A stretch of 64,000 bases of DNA from Cranoglanis bouderius (GCA_023630585.1 CM042551.1:3601001-3665000); one strand, 5' to 3'. Shown: positions 10,803 through 23,735, counted from the stretch's first letter. The notes: generated by a model from the sequence alone, not told the origin. Numbers and translations are program-made.

Positions 10803-13800
10803 GTACGGTTTCATTCTTCCCTACTGAATTACAATATTTGACAACATTAGTATGAAAAGTTGAAAATGAAGACACCAGATGAGTGGAATCAGTGATTCTA
10901 GCAGCATTTAATAGATCGGTATTATCGATATTAATTAACACTATAAACGGACAAATCAGTTACCAAATGTTAATGAAAACTTAATACATAAAATACGTTT
11001 GCTCTTTAGCGACAGTCACTGCCGCATTTTTATAACAAAAAGGCAAATTGAAATGATTGGTATTTGATTCTTGATTAGGCTGTGTACGTTGCCGGCAATG
11101 AAATGACAGCATGAGAGCAACGATACGGTAGAAAGGGCGGTGTGACGGAGGAAACACATGTATTAGTTTAAGATTGCGCAACATGTAATTTGCAAGCAGG
11201 AAGCATAGATCAGCACTTTTCAACCTCAGTGTATTTTTAAAGGCTTGGACCAAATGAATTGCAGAACCGAACAGGTTCTTCACAAGTGTTTGTAAAAAAT
11301 AAATAAATAAATAAATAGAATTCGCCTGATGAATTTCTGGACTGATTTCAAGGTCATTCCAAAGAAACCTGGTTTTGAATTAGTTTAAATAGCCAAATGA
11401 GTAATTTTTTAACAGTCTAAACAGTATAATTTTTGCATTATATAATTATATGTACTATTGCATGGTTCGTAACAGAACTGTTATCGCAGCGCCATACTTT
11501 ATTGGTTTATTTAAACTTAAAAGAAATATTTCGTAAACGCCTGACAGCTTCTCTGGTGGTTGAACTCAGTAATGACACAGAAAAGAAATGCAAAGCTTTT
11601 TCCTGGAGCTTGAAAAGAAGTGTACTTTTGAAAACATGCCTCTCATGCTTGCCAAAAAATAAATAAATAGAGAGACAACTTGTGCAAGGATAAATTCGAA
11701 GCGAGTTTCAGATCTTTAAATATTTCGGATAGTTGGTGCCTAATTGTGCTTAGGCTCTGATTTAGGCTCAGACTGAAACCGGAACTATGGCTATTATACT
11801 TTCTTTATGCTGAACTCTGTAAATGATGTTGAATTACCTCTCTACATCAGCATGTCTCTATGGATAAATCCCGGGACAGCACTATTGCCTCTCTGATCCA
11901 CCAGCACAGTACTTCCATTGTTAAATAAAGTTATAAAGCCCTGTATTAGCTGTTATTCATGCATCACTACGACTACAGCCAGTACAGGCATGTGATGCGC
12001 AGCAAAACCAACTATCTAACTGTATAACTGGGGAAGATAGAGCATGATTCATGTGTTATGTAGTCATTTTCAGCCAGCAAGGAAATAACCAGAGATAAGA
12101 CATGGTATGATATCCTGCTATGAATTGGTTTCTTTTTAATCTACTGTGCATCAGTCACGCAACTTTATACATGAGTTTACTTTGCTCATTCCAAACTCCA
12201 CCCTGAAGCACATTAAATATGTTTGTGATGATGTTAGTGATTCTGTTGCTAATTTGTTGGTTGGTGCTGTATTTTCATTATCGGTGTGAGAAGTTAGCAG
12301 ATGCATGTTGTTCCGATTTTAACAGCATTACAATGGTGTATAATAAGAATTAAAACAATTTCAATGATCTCAAACATTCAGAAAAACAAAGGAGCAAGAG
12401 ATTCTTTTCTCATTCGACATCATACTGTATTAATAAGAAATTCTGTGTACAAGTAGCGGAGATGTTGGCGCAAACGCTGAACTCAATGTGCCAGAATGCA
12501 ATGGAGGTAAACACCGAGTTACAGCAGAGACCCAGCTCAGCAAGTTAGTGATCTACGAGATGGCTAGATGGTGTGGACATCGTGATCAGCATGAAAGTTG
12601 AAGCTTTGAAAGCTGTTCTGTTTGAGCAGAGCCTACAGATGAGGAGGGGAGAGCACTAGGACAAGATTAAAGAATTAAAGTGCCACTGCATCGCTCTCTT
12701 TACACAGAATTAAATCCCACTGATGCTATCAGCAGGTAGTCCAATGGCATTGTGGGTAATGTAGGAAACTGTTAACAAAAAAATCCCAAGGCTCATTGAT
12801 GTACGTGGGGGGCGACGGCTAGCCCGTCTGGTCCAATCACACAGAAGATCTACTGTAGCACAAATTGCTGAAAAAGTTAAAGCTGTCCATGATAGAAAGG
12901 TGTAAGAACACACAGTGCATCACAGCTTGCTGCATATGGGGCGTAGCTGCACACTGGTCAGAGTGCCCATGCTGACCCCTGTCCACCGCCAAAAGTGCCT
13001 ACAATGGGCATGTGAGCATCAGAACTGGACCATGGAGCAATGGAAGAAAGTGGCCTGGTCTGGTGAATCATGTTTTCAAGAAGGCAAGCCAGTGGAGGCA
13101 GTGTGATGCTCTGGGTAATGTTCTGCTGGGAAACCTTGGGTCCTGGCCTTCATGTGGATGTTACTTTGACACGTAACACCTACCAAAACATTGTTGTAGA
13201 CCAAGTACACCCCTTCATGGCAACAGTACTCCCTAATGGCAGTGGTCTCTTTCAGCAGGATGCCCTGCCACACTGCAAAAACTGTTCAGGAGTGGTTTGA
13301 GGAAACTGAGTTCAAGGTGTTGACTTGGCCTCCAAGTTCCCCAGAGCTCAATCTGGTCGAGCATCTGTGGGATGTGCTGAACAAACAAGTCTGATCCATG
13401 GAGGCCTCACCTCGCAACTTACAGAACGTCAAGGATCAGCTTCTAACGTCTTGGTGCCAGATACCACAATACATCTTCAGAGGTCTTGTGGAGTCCATGC
13501 CTCGAAGGGTCAGAGCTGTTTTGGTGGCACAAGGGGGACGTACACAATATTAGGCAGGTGGCTTTAATGTTATGTTTAAAGGCTGATCGGTGTATGTCTA
13601 AATCAAGTCATGTCTGAAAAACAAGTTGGTTCCTGTTATTGCTGATTTTATCACAGTTAAAAGCAGCCTCTATTTTTCCTGTCTCTTGAATTTATTTATT
13701 TTTAAAAAGAGAGCTTGCCATGTGACTAAGAATCCAGAAAGTGCAAACTCCTCTGTCCTAAAGACTCTCAAGTGTTGGCCTTCACCACAAGTTTCTTAAA

Positions 13801-15030
13801 CCCTATTTATTATTAGTCTTAGAATGCATAGCACATCTGCCATACAGGTCCCGATGCATGGGCAGTTACTATAGAAACAATAACATTAGAATGAGCACAT
13901 TAATATAGACCTATCATTTATGTTACAGCCAGGACTACTGTCAGAGCTGTGCAGTAGTGTATGTTATTTTGTTGTAGTGAAACATTCCCAGGCAGACCAC
14001 AGGACTGGGCCACATGCTGACAAGAACCAATGGTGATGTTAGGTTCTGGGGAAAAGCCATAATGAAAATAGGAACAGAATAAGGACAAGAAAACTGGTGT
14101 GTTGGTTAAGAGCTATCTTTCCTCATCTACTACTTCATGATGGCTGTAACCATAATGTAGAAATGCTGCTTTTCTTGATTTTTGACCTGACTGGTTTGTT
14201 CTTTACAAAATAGGCAACCCTGTTTTGAAATTGAAGCCTATTTTAAGTGAAGACCATAGAGAATTTATTTTTTTTCTGTTTGTGTGAAAATATTGACAGT
14301 ATAATAATTTCACCATTCCATATTAAGGAAAACAAGTCATGCTAGTGGATCATCACAAGCATCATTGTGGTTAGGCTTAGGTGGTTAGGCATGGCTTAGG
14401 ATTATAATTGCTATGATAGCTTTAGGACAGCAGTTGCCACAAACAGTTTTGCACTCGAGTCTCCATCAATGAACAGTGGATAAGTTCAACAAAACAGACA
14501 GCATGTAAAAACTGTAATGAATTGCATAATTTGACCATGTAGTATTAGCACATTTATAGAAGGGATTTATTTATAATTGCAATTATAAATAAGTCTGGGT
14601 CTATAAATGAGTCTGGTTCCTCTCAGGCTTTCTTCCTCATATCATCTCAGGGAGTTTTTCCTTACATTTACAGCATTTGGCAGACACCCTTACCCAGAGT
14701 GACTTACATCTTTTCATTTCATTTATACATCTGAGCATTAAGGGCCTTGCTCAAGGGCCCAACAATGGCAGCTTGGCGGTGATGGGGTTTGAACTCACAA
14801 CCTTCCAAACAGTATCCCAATGTCTTAACTACTGAGCTACCACTGTCTTGCCTTGCTACTACTCCTTGCCACTGTCACCTCTGGCTTGCTCATTATGGAT
14901 AAATTCATACCTTTACTCTAATGATTAAATCTAATAATTACTAATGTCCATTGTTAAAAGCGCTATACAAGTAAAACTGAATTGAATTGAATCATTTTGG
15001 ATATGTCGACATCTGATGTTCTCACGTTTC

Positions 15031-15064
<34 letters not shown>

Positions 15065-16356
15065 TGCGAGAGTTTGGAGATACACCAGAGCAGTGTGAAC
15101 TTTGTTTTAAACAAACTATTGGGAATTGTTTTACAATTTAATGAACTGAAAATTAAAAAGAACAGACACTCAGTTCAACATCTGCAGACTTATACATTCT
15201 ATCAAAATCATAGTGTCAAAATCACCTCTGGGACATTTATCTGAAATTCAAAGTAAACAATCCACAATCCTTTAGCTGTTTTAGCTAAAGGCCAAACGAA
15301 TTAAAAAATTAAATAATTTGTCAGCTTCCTGCCACAGGAAAGTCTTCATGACAGAGGAGCTTCTGGTTTCAGGTTTCTATAATAGAATTGAGAACAGAAA
15401 ATAACTGGCTTCACATAAATCCAATAACATTTAATGTATAAATGGGTAAAAAAAGAACGTGCAAAGTACTATGTGTTGTTCATTAATAAATAATACATTA
15501 CAAATTGTAATCATTGGCAAATCTCTGTGGTATCAGAGAAATAAAAGACTTAGGGATATGCTGTTATAGGAAAATAAACGATGTCAGGATGGCAGCAGTA
15601 ACGCTACTTAAAACACCACCCCAGTGATTATTTCCCTATAACAGGGCAACACAGTGTTTCATTCCTTAAATATTTCATTATAAGTTTCTGTATATAAACC
15701 CTGATTTGTGGAGTCTTGTACGCGTCTTTGAGGGAGAAAATTAATGCTCACTTTATTATTTCCTTTTCCAGAGTCCCCCTAACACTGAAAGCACAAGCTC
15801 TCAACTCACTTCATACGTCTTTGGTAAGACTGAGTTTTTGGCTGCTATTATTTATTCACTGCAAGTCCACTGTCGTATTTACCAACTGACACCAGACACT
15901 AAATTCCTCTGCTTCCTATGTTCAACATTTCTCAGTAGTTTTATCAAATAATTTTGTAACCGTATGTCAGTATCAAAATTGTAATAATCATTCTCTTTGC
16001 TTTTAGACAAGAATAAAGACGACGAACATGAACTGAAACTGCAGTGGCGAAAAAAAGGTGAAGATCAAAAAGATACTTCAGTAAGAATAGAGGAGGACGG
16101 GAATTATTTCCTCTTCCTCAGAGTAACCCTGGAGTCCCAGAATAAAGGTGTGAATTACACGGTCACAGTTAAAAAGATGCCACGTGGTCTCATTTCCAGT
16201 AATATCACTGAGGGACATATCAATGGAACGGAGAACTCGACTGGATTTATGGGTATAGGAGTGCTTCTAAGTAAAGATACGTTGATAGACGTTACCTGCA
16301 GCCCCCATGCAAAGTTCAACGTACATAACACTTACTTGGGCCTGATCAAATTCTGA
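10635..16356 (+). CDS. TNF superfamily ligand, CD70/TNFSF9/GITRL-like (three exons)
   Basis: Joined exons 10635-10802, 15772-15823 and 16007-16356 give 570 nt (189 aa plus stop) with consistent phases (0, then 1). The product is a type II membrane protein: a cytoplasmic tail of about 22 residues with three Cys (2, 8, 14), a hydrophobic segment at about 24-48, a short stalk, and a small TNF homology domain from about residue 80. Domain signs are the strand VRIEEDGNYFLFLRVTL (99-115), GFMGIGVLLSKDTLIDV (153-169) and the terminal NTYLGLIKF, which resembles the TNF-family Y-x-G-x end (GITRL has NNTYWGI). Sequons lie at N123, N139, N146 and N150. Only one Cys (171) is extracellular. Three coding exons and the short domain fit CD70, TNFSF9, TNFSF18 or TNFSF4 rather than FasL or LIGHT. 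Being near tnfsf14 and dnm2 favours the CD70/TNFSF9 branch. The family forms trimers that signal to TNF receptors on lymphocytes. The exact orthologue is not settled. Confidence 0.8.
12205..12545. repeat. Interspersed repeat family C, copy 1 (TNF ligand intron 1)
   Basis: Shares GAAGCACATTAAA, GCTAATTTGTTGGTTGG, CATTACAATGGT, a GAGAGCTTCTTTTCT-like block and CCAGAGTGCAA/CCAGAATGCAATG with 37340-37635, in the same order and strand. Confidence 0.5.
12775..13594 (+). mobile_element. Tc1-like relic 4 in intron 1 of the TNF ligand
   Basis: The 3' end carries GGCTGATCGGTGTA, the terminal repeat of a common fish Tc1 family, just after a transposase end (MPRRVRAVLVAQGG-like, split between frames). 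The middle reads QKCLQWACEHQNWTMEQWKK and VAWSGESCF, with Gly (codon 13062) where the first catalytic Asp should be, then FQQDALPHC and WPPSSPELN in other frames. No 5' repeat was found, so it is truncated. Confidence 0.75.
14575..14998 (-). repeat. Interspersed repeat (TATAGCGCTTTTAACAATGG type), split by a SINE
   Basis: 14575-14660 and 14850-14998 match the reverse complement of 19155-19400 (GGTTCCTCTCA, CATATCATCTCAGGGAGTTT, TCTGGCTTGCTCA, AATGTCCATTGTTAAAAGCG). The break is the SINE at 14664-14848. Confidence 0.7.
14664..14848 (-). mobile_element. tRNA-derived SINE copy 1
   Basis: Read on the - strand it starts with a tRNA-like head (A box TGGTAGCTCAGTAG, B box GAGTTCAAACCCC). It ends with an L2-type tail (GGTGTCTGCCAAATGCTGTA). 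It is inserted in another repeat. Confidence 0.8.
15034..15062. repeat. (CA)n microsatellite
   Basis: About 14 CA units in intron 1 of the TNF ligand. Confidence 0.9.
15475..15668. repeat. Hairpin repeat family B, copy 2 (TNF ligand intron 1)
   Basis: The left arm GGGATATGCTGTTATAGGAA and the right arm TTTCCCTATAACAGGGCAAC are inverted to each other around a GC-richer centre. This is the structure of a hairpin-forming non-autonomous element. Confidence 0.6.
15772..15823 (+). CDS. TNF ligand coding exon 2 (stalk)
   Basis: A 52-nt exon between a pyrimidine-rich acceptor (TTATTATTTCCTTTTCCAG) and the donor GTAAGA. It encodes 17 residues (SPPNTEST...SYVF) rich in Ser and Thr, as expected for a stalk, and leaves one base that completes Asp74 with exon 3. 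It is too short to find without splice logic; the matching phases are the main support. Confidence 0.75.
16007..16356 (+). CDS. TNF ligand coding exon 3 (TNF homology domain)
   Basis: The acceptor CTCTTTGCTTTTAG precedes 350 nt ending in TGA. It encodes the whole receptor-binding domain (residues 74-189), with four N-glycosylation sequons clustered between 123 and 152. The last residues, LGLIKF, form the expected terminal beta strand. Confidence 0.85.
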
Positions 16357-16480
16357 TTCATCATACTTCCCTGGATGTATCTTCATGGGAGTAGTTTACA
16401 CTTTCAGAGGCCATATCTACAGGGAATAATCTGTTAATTATTATTTTACCATGGCAATAAATTATGGACAATGAGATAAC
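16357..16480 (+). other. Putative 3' UTR of the TNF ligand with poly(A) signal
   Basis: The first AATAAA after the stop is at 16456-16461, followed by TTTTGACTTG-type U/G-rich sequence. This gives a short 3' UTR of about 120 nt. Further AATAAA hexamers lie downstream (for example near 17019), so a longer UTR is possible. Confidence 0.45.
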
Positions 16481-16919
16481 AATTTTGACTTGCAGTTCAC
16501 TGGATTCGAAATGGCTTGAATGTGAGACACTTCCAACACATCCACCTTTTCACAAAAAAAAAACCCAAAAGCAACAAAACAAAAAAATATTACTTCATAA
16601 TGTTTAATGAAGGCACAACATTGCCATGAAGCTCCTCTTTTAAGGCCCGGTTTAACCGGTACGGTTTGCTTTTTTTCATGTCTTCGTGTTCAAGTTTCTT
16701 TCCCTCATCTCACACACTTCATAAAGTCTGTAGCCCTATTTGGACAGCCTTTGATTTTCATTGGGAGCGCCGTTAAAGCCATCCTTAAGAGGTGATTTTA
16801 CATGGTCTTATAATTGTATTCTCATCCTGACAGACATGTCTGTTGTTTTTACAAGCTGATTTTGACTGCTGCTACATGCTTTAGATGTCTTTGCATATAT
16901 AGAACACTTTTATCAGCCA

Positions 16920-16955
<36 letters not shown>

Positions 16956-17929
16956 ATGCTTTGATAGGGTCTCTCTTATTTACTGTACATTTTACTTCAT
17001 CTCAATATTGTGTTCACAAATAAAATGAAGTCAGTCAAATGAGCTACAGGTATAAAGCCTTGTCTGTGTAGGCTAATAACCTCCCGGATGCTTTTATTTT
17101 ATAGTATTTATCATTTGTGTTTCTACTGGTTTTATTATACTTCCCATCCATATCAGTGTGTATTTAGGAGTGCAAAATACACAGAATTCAGCACTACCCA
17201 CTTTTTGCCTGTAACCTAGTAGTCCATGATATAGAATTCATTAGAATAAATTATGTCTAAATTAATGGGGGGAAATTTTTGATTTGTCCTTTTTTTTTTA
17301 AACCTAACTTTTTTTTTTTTTATTCCCTCTGCATGTGCAATGTGTTTCAAAATTTTGCAAAATGAACTTATTTTGCCTTCATGAATCAGTTCACAGTGTT
17401 ATTGTGTAATTAGTTAATGTACAGACTTTCTCTTTTTGACTTCTTTTGTTATATGCACGGATTTGTACTGATAGCGAAAACAGCACTGTTCCAATTTATT
17501 ATATACATCAAAGTAATAGCAAAGCTAATGTTTTTAGGTTTACTAAAACCTTGAGTGCTAACGTCTGTATATATCTGAATTCTTTTTTTTTTATATTATG
17601 TTTTGCTTAATTTATTTTTAGTTCATTAATGCTGATAATTCAAAATGTACATAATATGATTTTTTTAAAACAATTTCAACATGTTGATATGAATGTATTA
17701 CTGTTAAGACCTGACTACAAGTTACTTATCTTGTTGCACATCATGAATGTAAGTCCTTTTTTTAATGAATGAAAAAAATGATTAAAACAATAATACAACA
17801 TATGGCATGTTGGCGCCTTGTCTTTGAGTGCTTTTTTACCATCTAAATGTTCTTTTACACTTAGATATATAGTTTACATTATGTTGCATATCAGTCTCAT
17901 ATCATCATTCAACTGCTTCCTTTGGATTT
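16481..17929. other. Intergenic, no gene seen
   Basis: AT-rich, with a pure poly(A)32 run at 16921-16952. Nothing else is recognisable. Confidence 0.45.
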
Positions 17930-18235
17930 GTTGTTTATCTTCTGCAGGATTTTGCAGAGGTTTTTTGTGATTATTGTGGCTGAAAATGCTTGATTTTGCT
18001 GTGGCTTTTTTTTTCTTTTAGTTTGTGGTGCAACTTTTAATTGCACTGGCAAAATTGCAATTGAACAACTTTCACAATGATGTTTGTTGGTAAATGTTTT
18101 AGCTGTGCTGATGTTCATCGCACATGTATCGAAGGGGGCATTGATGTCACATGATGCATCTTGGCCCAAATCTGCAGTAATTTTGAAAAATCGCAAGCTC
18201 CTGCGAATACTGCGGCGTTTCATTGATTTTGTGTT
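17930..18235 (-). repeat. Repeat family A, copy 1
   Basis: The reverse complement shares with 24180-24565 and 48820-49190: a CACATGATG-like block, ACAGCTAAAA..ATTTACCAACAAACATCA, GTGAAAG and a CACAGCAAAATCAAGCATTT block. A short frame on the - strand is a decayed relic. Confidence 0.6.
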
Positions 18236-19154
18236 CATTTCCGCTATCGCAAAAACGCAACGGTTTATGTGTATGCATATCCTCAGTTTAAATAGTGTAT
18301 GCTTTTCGTGTTAACAAATTTTATTAATTATAATAGGCCTATTAACCCTTTAATCCTTAGATGATGATGATGATGATAATATAGTAACATTCTAATTCTT
18401 TTTTAATAAAAACTATTTAAAATTATTATTTAAAAACATTAACTAATACTTCTTCATAAATTACTTTTATTATTTTTTTCTCTATAAGTAGAAATCTAAA
18501 TTGTTGTGGGACCTTTCGTCCATGTGATTCAACTCTTTACTTTATTGTGGCCAAAAATGGTGATTACATAAAAAATTACTTTCCTGATTAGAAGAAAATA
18601 TTATCTGACAGATTTTAATACAACTGTATAAAATTCCCTAAATGGTTAATATTGCTCTATATGTAAAGTGAAATAAAATCTGTTGTTACCAGCGACGGAC
18701 GAGACGATTCTGTGTAGGAGTGGGATCACAAGACTCGACTGCTTTGACATGGGCTGTGAGTCATCACCACATACCCCCAATAGAAACTCTGAGTCAAGTG
18801 GAGGCTCCCACAAGACATTAAAGAACAAACGGTGGATTATTTAAACATTAATAATGCAGTGAACACTAATATGCTTGTGCATATTTATAATGTGCGATAT
18901 TGTTCATGGGCCCACCAACATGCCTCCCCCTTCACATAGCTCCCATTAGCTTATCATCAAAGTTTAAACTCTGCAAGACCGCACGTGACGGGGTATAATA
19001 CTGTTTCGCAACAATGACTCAACCGTGAGACCCCTTCTACAAAGAGAAACCAAAACAATCCGAGAGACTGTGATTTGCCACATAACACTTTCTGTCAGCT
19101 TTCGAGGAACGATGAGCTGTATGTGGCCCCTCTGCCACACTCATGATGAGATAA

Positions 19155-19400
19155 GTTCAAGTTCAGTTTATTTGTATAGCGCTTTTAACAATGGACATTG
19201 TCCCAAAGCAGCTTTACAGAAATATATATACATTCAGGACATAGACTTTAAATTTATGAATTTATCCCCAGTGAGCAAGCCAGAGGCGACGGTGGCGAGG
19301 AAAAACTCCCTGAGATGATATAAGGAAGAAACCTTGAGAGGAACCAGACTCAAAAGGCAACCCATCCTCATCTGGGTGACACCGGATAGTGCAATTATAA
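19155..19400 (+). repeat. Interspersed repeat, second copy
   Basis: TTTGTATAGCGCTTTTAACA, then ACAGAAATATATATACATTC, and GAGGAAAAACTCCCTGAGAT are sequences seen widely in fish genomes. It shares its whole length with 14575-14998 in reverse. I cannot name the family class. Confidence 0.6.
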
Positions 19401-20544
19401 ATAAATAAATCTCTTCTATAAATGTACCAGTACAACACGGTCAAATAGCAGTTGTGAGACCATGAAAAATTCATTAGTTTTTATATGAAGTCTGTTTTGT
19501 TGAACTTCACCACTGTAATCTCAATGATCTTTAGGCTGCACCGTGTGGGGCCATCCTCAGCAGCATCATGTGACTTCCAATTGATGAGATCTCCAACCAG
19601 AAGTAGGGCATCAGGATGGATCGGGCAGGTCCAGATAATACCCTCCAAACTGCCTGACAGTGTTATAATTACATTTATCAAATCAAAAAATGTTCTGCTG
19701 GGTTATTGGTTGAAAAATCTGCCAGTTGAAATCTTTTGTGGGTCTGCCTCCCAATGTCCCAAGAAACAGATTTCAATTGTCAAATTTGTCTAAATAATGC
19801 CAAGCAATAAACCACAAGCTTGTCCCATTAACTTATAATTGACACAAGAACACAGAGTGATCACAAGTGTAAGTAGTATACCATACTTCACTATAAGAAG
19901 CACTTTAAGCAGTGATGGCGTCTGGGCCAGTTAGAAAAACTGATCCATACTCGGTTGTGCGAATTTGACTCACTGCTTCCTGCCATCATAGCCCGCAGTT
20001 CTGCTATGGCAAAACCATCAGCTTGACAAATTATAGCAACATTAGGTTTTTTTTCTAATTGTTATTAGAATCTGGTGCTAAAAATGACCTAAAAACAGTC
20101 AGCCCTATCATTCATTAATTTTCAGTAACAGTTTTAAGTCCTCAGCATACTTAATGTGGAGATGGCATCTGTGAGAGTTGAGATAAAACAAATCCACCTT
20201 TGTGAGCTTAAAAGGTTGCTAACTTACTGCGGTATTATAATGGCCACAGCAAATGAGTGCTCCAGTACTACAGGTGGCGCTATTAAAACTTCATGACAAT
20301 TTCCATGACTACAGGAAGAATGCGGCTCCTCAAATTGATTTAATCTTGGAATAAGTTGGCTGGGTTGTTGTTTTAACAACCAATCACAGGCTTGGTGGTG
20401 CAGCATGTTTATCTGTGGAGTTCTCCCAGATGTATGACACTTCAACTCTGCAATTAGATCAGAACTTGGGTGGAAGCCAGCTGAACATTGTCACCGCATG
20501 AAGAAGGCTGAGGTCTTTATCATGATCCGAGTTGCAATGTATCT

Positions 20545-20732
20545 ACATTTACCGCATTTGGCAGGCGCCCTTATCCAGAGCAACTTACATTTATCTCATT
20601 TACACATCTCAGCAGTTGAGGGTTAAGGGCCTTGCCCAAGGGCCCAACAGTGGCAGCTTGGTTATGCTGGGGTTTGAACTCACGACCTTCCAATCAGTAG
20701 CCTAATGTCTTGACCACAGAGCTACCACTGCC
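20545..20732 (-). mobile_element. tRNA-derived SINE copy 2
   Basis: Same family as the copy at 14664: tail GGCGCCTGCCAAATGCGGTA, B-box-like GAGTTCAAACCCC, A-box-like GGTAGCTCTGTGGT on the - strand. It is directly followed by a duplicated CTCAGGAACACTGGACA motif (20737-20785). Confidence 0.8.
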
Positions 20733-20785
20733 ACATCTCAGGAACACTGGACAATGAGATGGCGCCTATCTCAGGAACACTGGAC

Positions 20786-22394
20786 ATGAGAAGTGAACAC
20801 AACCTAGATGGGATGGTATGTGGTATTTAAATTTTCGGGTAGACGTCTTTAAATTGTGCTTCTAGAAAAAAAGTACATTTCAGGGTACAAATGTTTGTCA
20901 CTGGGGTTGGTACCCTCAAGGGGACATCTTTTCCACCTTTACTTACCTGAGAACGTGAACATAGTGTACCTTTCAAACTCATTTAAGGTACACTGGTCCT
21001 TAAATGTGTATATATTTACATAGTTTGTATCTTGAGGAAAATGTAACTGTACAGTACAGTTGCTGTGGTCATAACCTATGAGAGGGTAAGACATCACAGG
21101 CTGTTGGTCTACTGTTTTGTTTCCTTTTTTACAAAATTGACTCTAGCATGACTTGATGCTAGGGAAATGAGAGACAGGGGAAACTATTTATAAATGCTGA
21201 TCAGGGATTTTCGTATACTGATTAGTTACCTCAGGATGCTTTTTCAACGGAACGAAATCCCCTACGCAGTCAACAGTGAGCTAATAATTACTCCACTGGG
21301 TGTCAAATAAGCAAAAGCTATAAAGGTCATTCAGCTCCTACATCACACACACCCACCACATCAACTGATGTGGTATCTTTTGTGCTGTCCTTTCAATCTA
21401 GGTGGCATCTTTGGGCTACAGAATGATATTATCTATTGAAAACAAAAACATGAACAGATGAAATCTTGCCTGCTGTGATATTTCAGTTTGTGTAGAGCGT
21501 AGGTTTCAGACAATAACACATATGCACAGTGAGCTAATCACATACAGGGAGCTTTGTGTAGTGAGATTCCTGTATTTTACCTGTGTGGGCGTCAAGAGCA
21601 ATTCGAATCACTCACCAGCGTCACATTAAATCGACAGAGCATTTAACATGATTGTCACTTTTGCCCACTCTTCCGCACTACAGCCTAGCCTCAGCTCTAT
21701 TCCATACCGGATGACGAAGACATGAGAGAAAGGAAAGCGGGGATAAAGTGCAATCTGAAACCTGATGGAAACAGAAACAAACAAAAAAAAGAGCGTGATA
21801 AGGAAATAATACAGTGATGAATGCAGATTAAATAATGGGAAATAATTCAGCATTTATTGACCACATGTACTTATTTTAGTAATTTACCTCTGTTACTGTA
21901 ACGGCCTGATAAATCTGAGGAGTGTTTTCGTCATTCTCATTCATAGTAGAATCTTGTTTTCACTCAAACTCTGTTATGACAATGCGTTTCCCCCACCGCT
22001 TTAGTTCTGGCCTTAGTCTCTCTTGTGTTTGTTTTCTCCTTCCCACAGTGGAACAAGAAACTGAAAAATGCACATGACGTGCTGAATCAAAAACGGTGAA
22101 TGAGTTGACGAACTGTAAGCATCTCTCCTGAGATGATGAGATGGTTGTAGATCGGCAGATAGGGAGCTGGGGCAGTTGTGAAGGCATGCTGGATAAAAAT
22201 TAATTAATAAAAAATTCAGATGGTAGACAGCCTCAACATTTAGTCTACAAACACAAGCCCTATTTTCATGTAGCTTCCAGGAGATATCTCCTCCATACAT
22301 CAATAGCTGTATCTCAAATTGCATACATGTCCTAATATGTAACTTAGTGTGGGGTAGTGTTGGAATTACTGTTACCACCCCTTGGCCACCACTA
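20786..22394. other. Intergenic, no gene seen
   Basis: Only short frames without domains. No terminal repeats or simple arrays of note. Confidence 0.45.
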
Positions 22395-22455
22395 TAACAA
22401 AAGGCACTGAAGTACTTTATTCCTCATAAACCACAGCAATTTGCCAATGATTATT
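22395..22455. repeat. Hairpin repeat family B, fragment
   Basis: GAAGTACTTTATTCCTCATA and CACAGCAATTTGCCAATGAT correspond to one outer flank of family B only. Confidence 0.4.
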
Positions 22456-23644
22456 TTGTTTTTAAATAATAAAAGAACAAGCATTACTTTTTATCTGTTG
22501 ATACCCTTAAAACCGCTTCAAACTTCTGACTCCATGTTGATAGACAGCTCTATGTACAATCTCGTCTCATATATAATCTCTAATAATTTCTTCTCAAAGT
22601 CTTCTAATATTTTCTATAACACTGACAACAGATGAATGTACCAGGACTACTGTAGCAATTAGTGTCTTCTTATTCACATGCTTCTCGGGTATATAATTAT
22701 AATAACTATAATAGGGCCAGACTAACCACAAAGCTTTACAGCTCTATACCCTTACAGCAAGTCCACAACTGTCTACATGCTCATAATCCTCCAAAAATAT
22801 TTTCATTTAAAGTTTATACAGTCACACTGGTGTTTATCAATTCACAGTTAACACCTTTATTGTTTTTTTATTCACTCACGGTGCTCTTGCTGTAGTTTTT
22901 CCCCTTGTTCATCAATCACATTATCACACATGCACATTATCACATACCAGTTCCATACACTGTAAACTTTACATTTATTAATTTTTTTTTAATCTCTTGC
23001 ACTCAAAAAACAAAAAGTTTTCTCAATGGATCTTTGAATAGTTCTTTATTTCTTAAAGGGACCCTACTGGAAACATGTCTGCTAAGGAAACCCTCTACTG
23101 TACTCAACAGTTTTCATTATGGATTAACAAAAGATATATTTTTGTTTTAAAAAAAAGATAGCCAACTGAAATGCTAGCTAAAATGCTAGGGCTGTAAAAG
23201 GAAAACCTTTACAGGGGCTGTTTTTAGTAAGGATGAACCAATCTCAATTTTTCCATTTGCAATACATCACCGAGGCCAGAGCTCTTGGTGTCAGATACCC
23301 GATACTAAACTACATTTACATCATTTACATACACCACATTTATCAGATATTCTCATCCAGTTACAGAAGTCGTAGTAATGGAAATATTTTCCTATCTGAA
23401 CAAATTCTCCCACACAGCATGCATTAGCTCATTAGCAAACCAAATACGTCACTGTTACTCATTCAACACCAAAACCAACAACTATAACCGACAACAGCTG
23501 AAAAATTTCTCATGGCCCATTTATACAACCAGTTATATGACCAAATTCATGTTGGCAGCAGGGGAAATGTCAGCATGCAAGACATAACTAGCAATCCATT
23601 TTTAAAATGGCCTAAAAAACAAAGGTTAACATATTGGATATTAT

Positions 23645-23735
23645 ATGAGTCCCATCCAGAGTGTATTCCAGCCTCATGCCCAGTTTTCCCAGGATAGGCT
23701 CCAGATCTACAGCAACCCTGACCAGGATACCAGGA
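23645..23735 (+). mobile_element. Fragment of the L2-tail SINE family
   Basis: CCCATCCAGAGTGTATTCCA followed by CCAGGATAGGCTCCAGATC is the well-known 3' segment of this family. It is a short, isolated piece. Confidence 0.5.
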
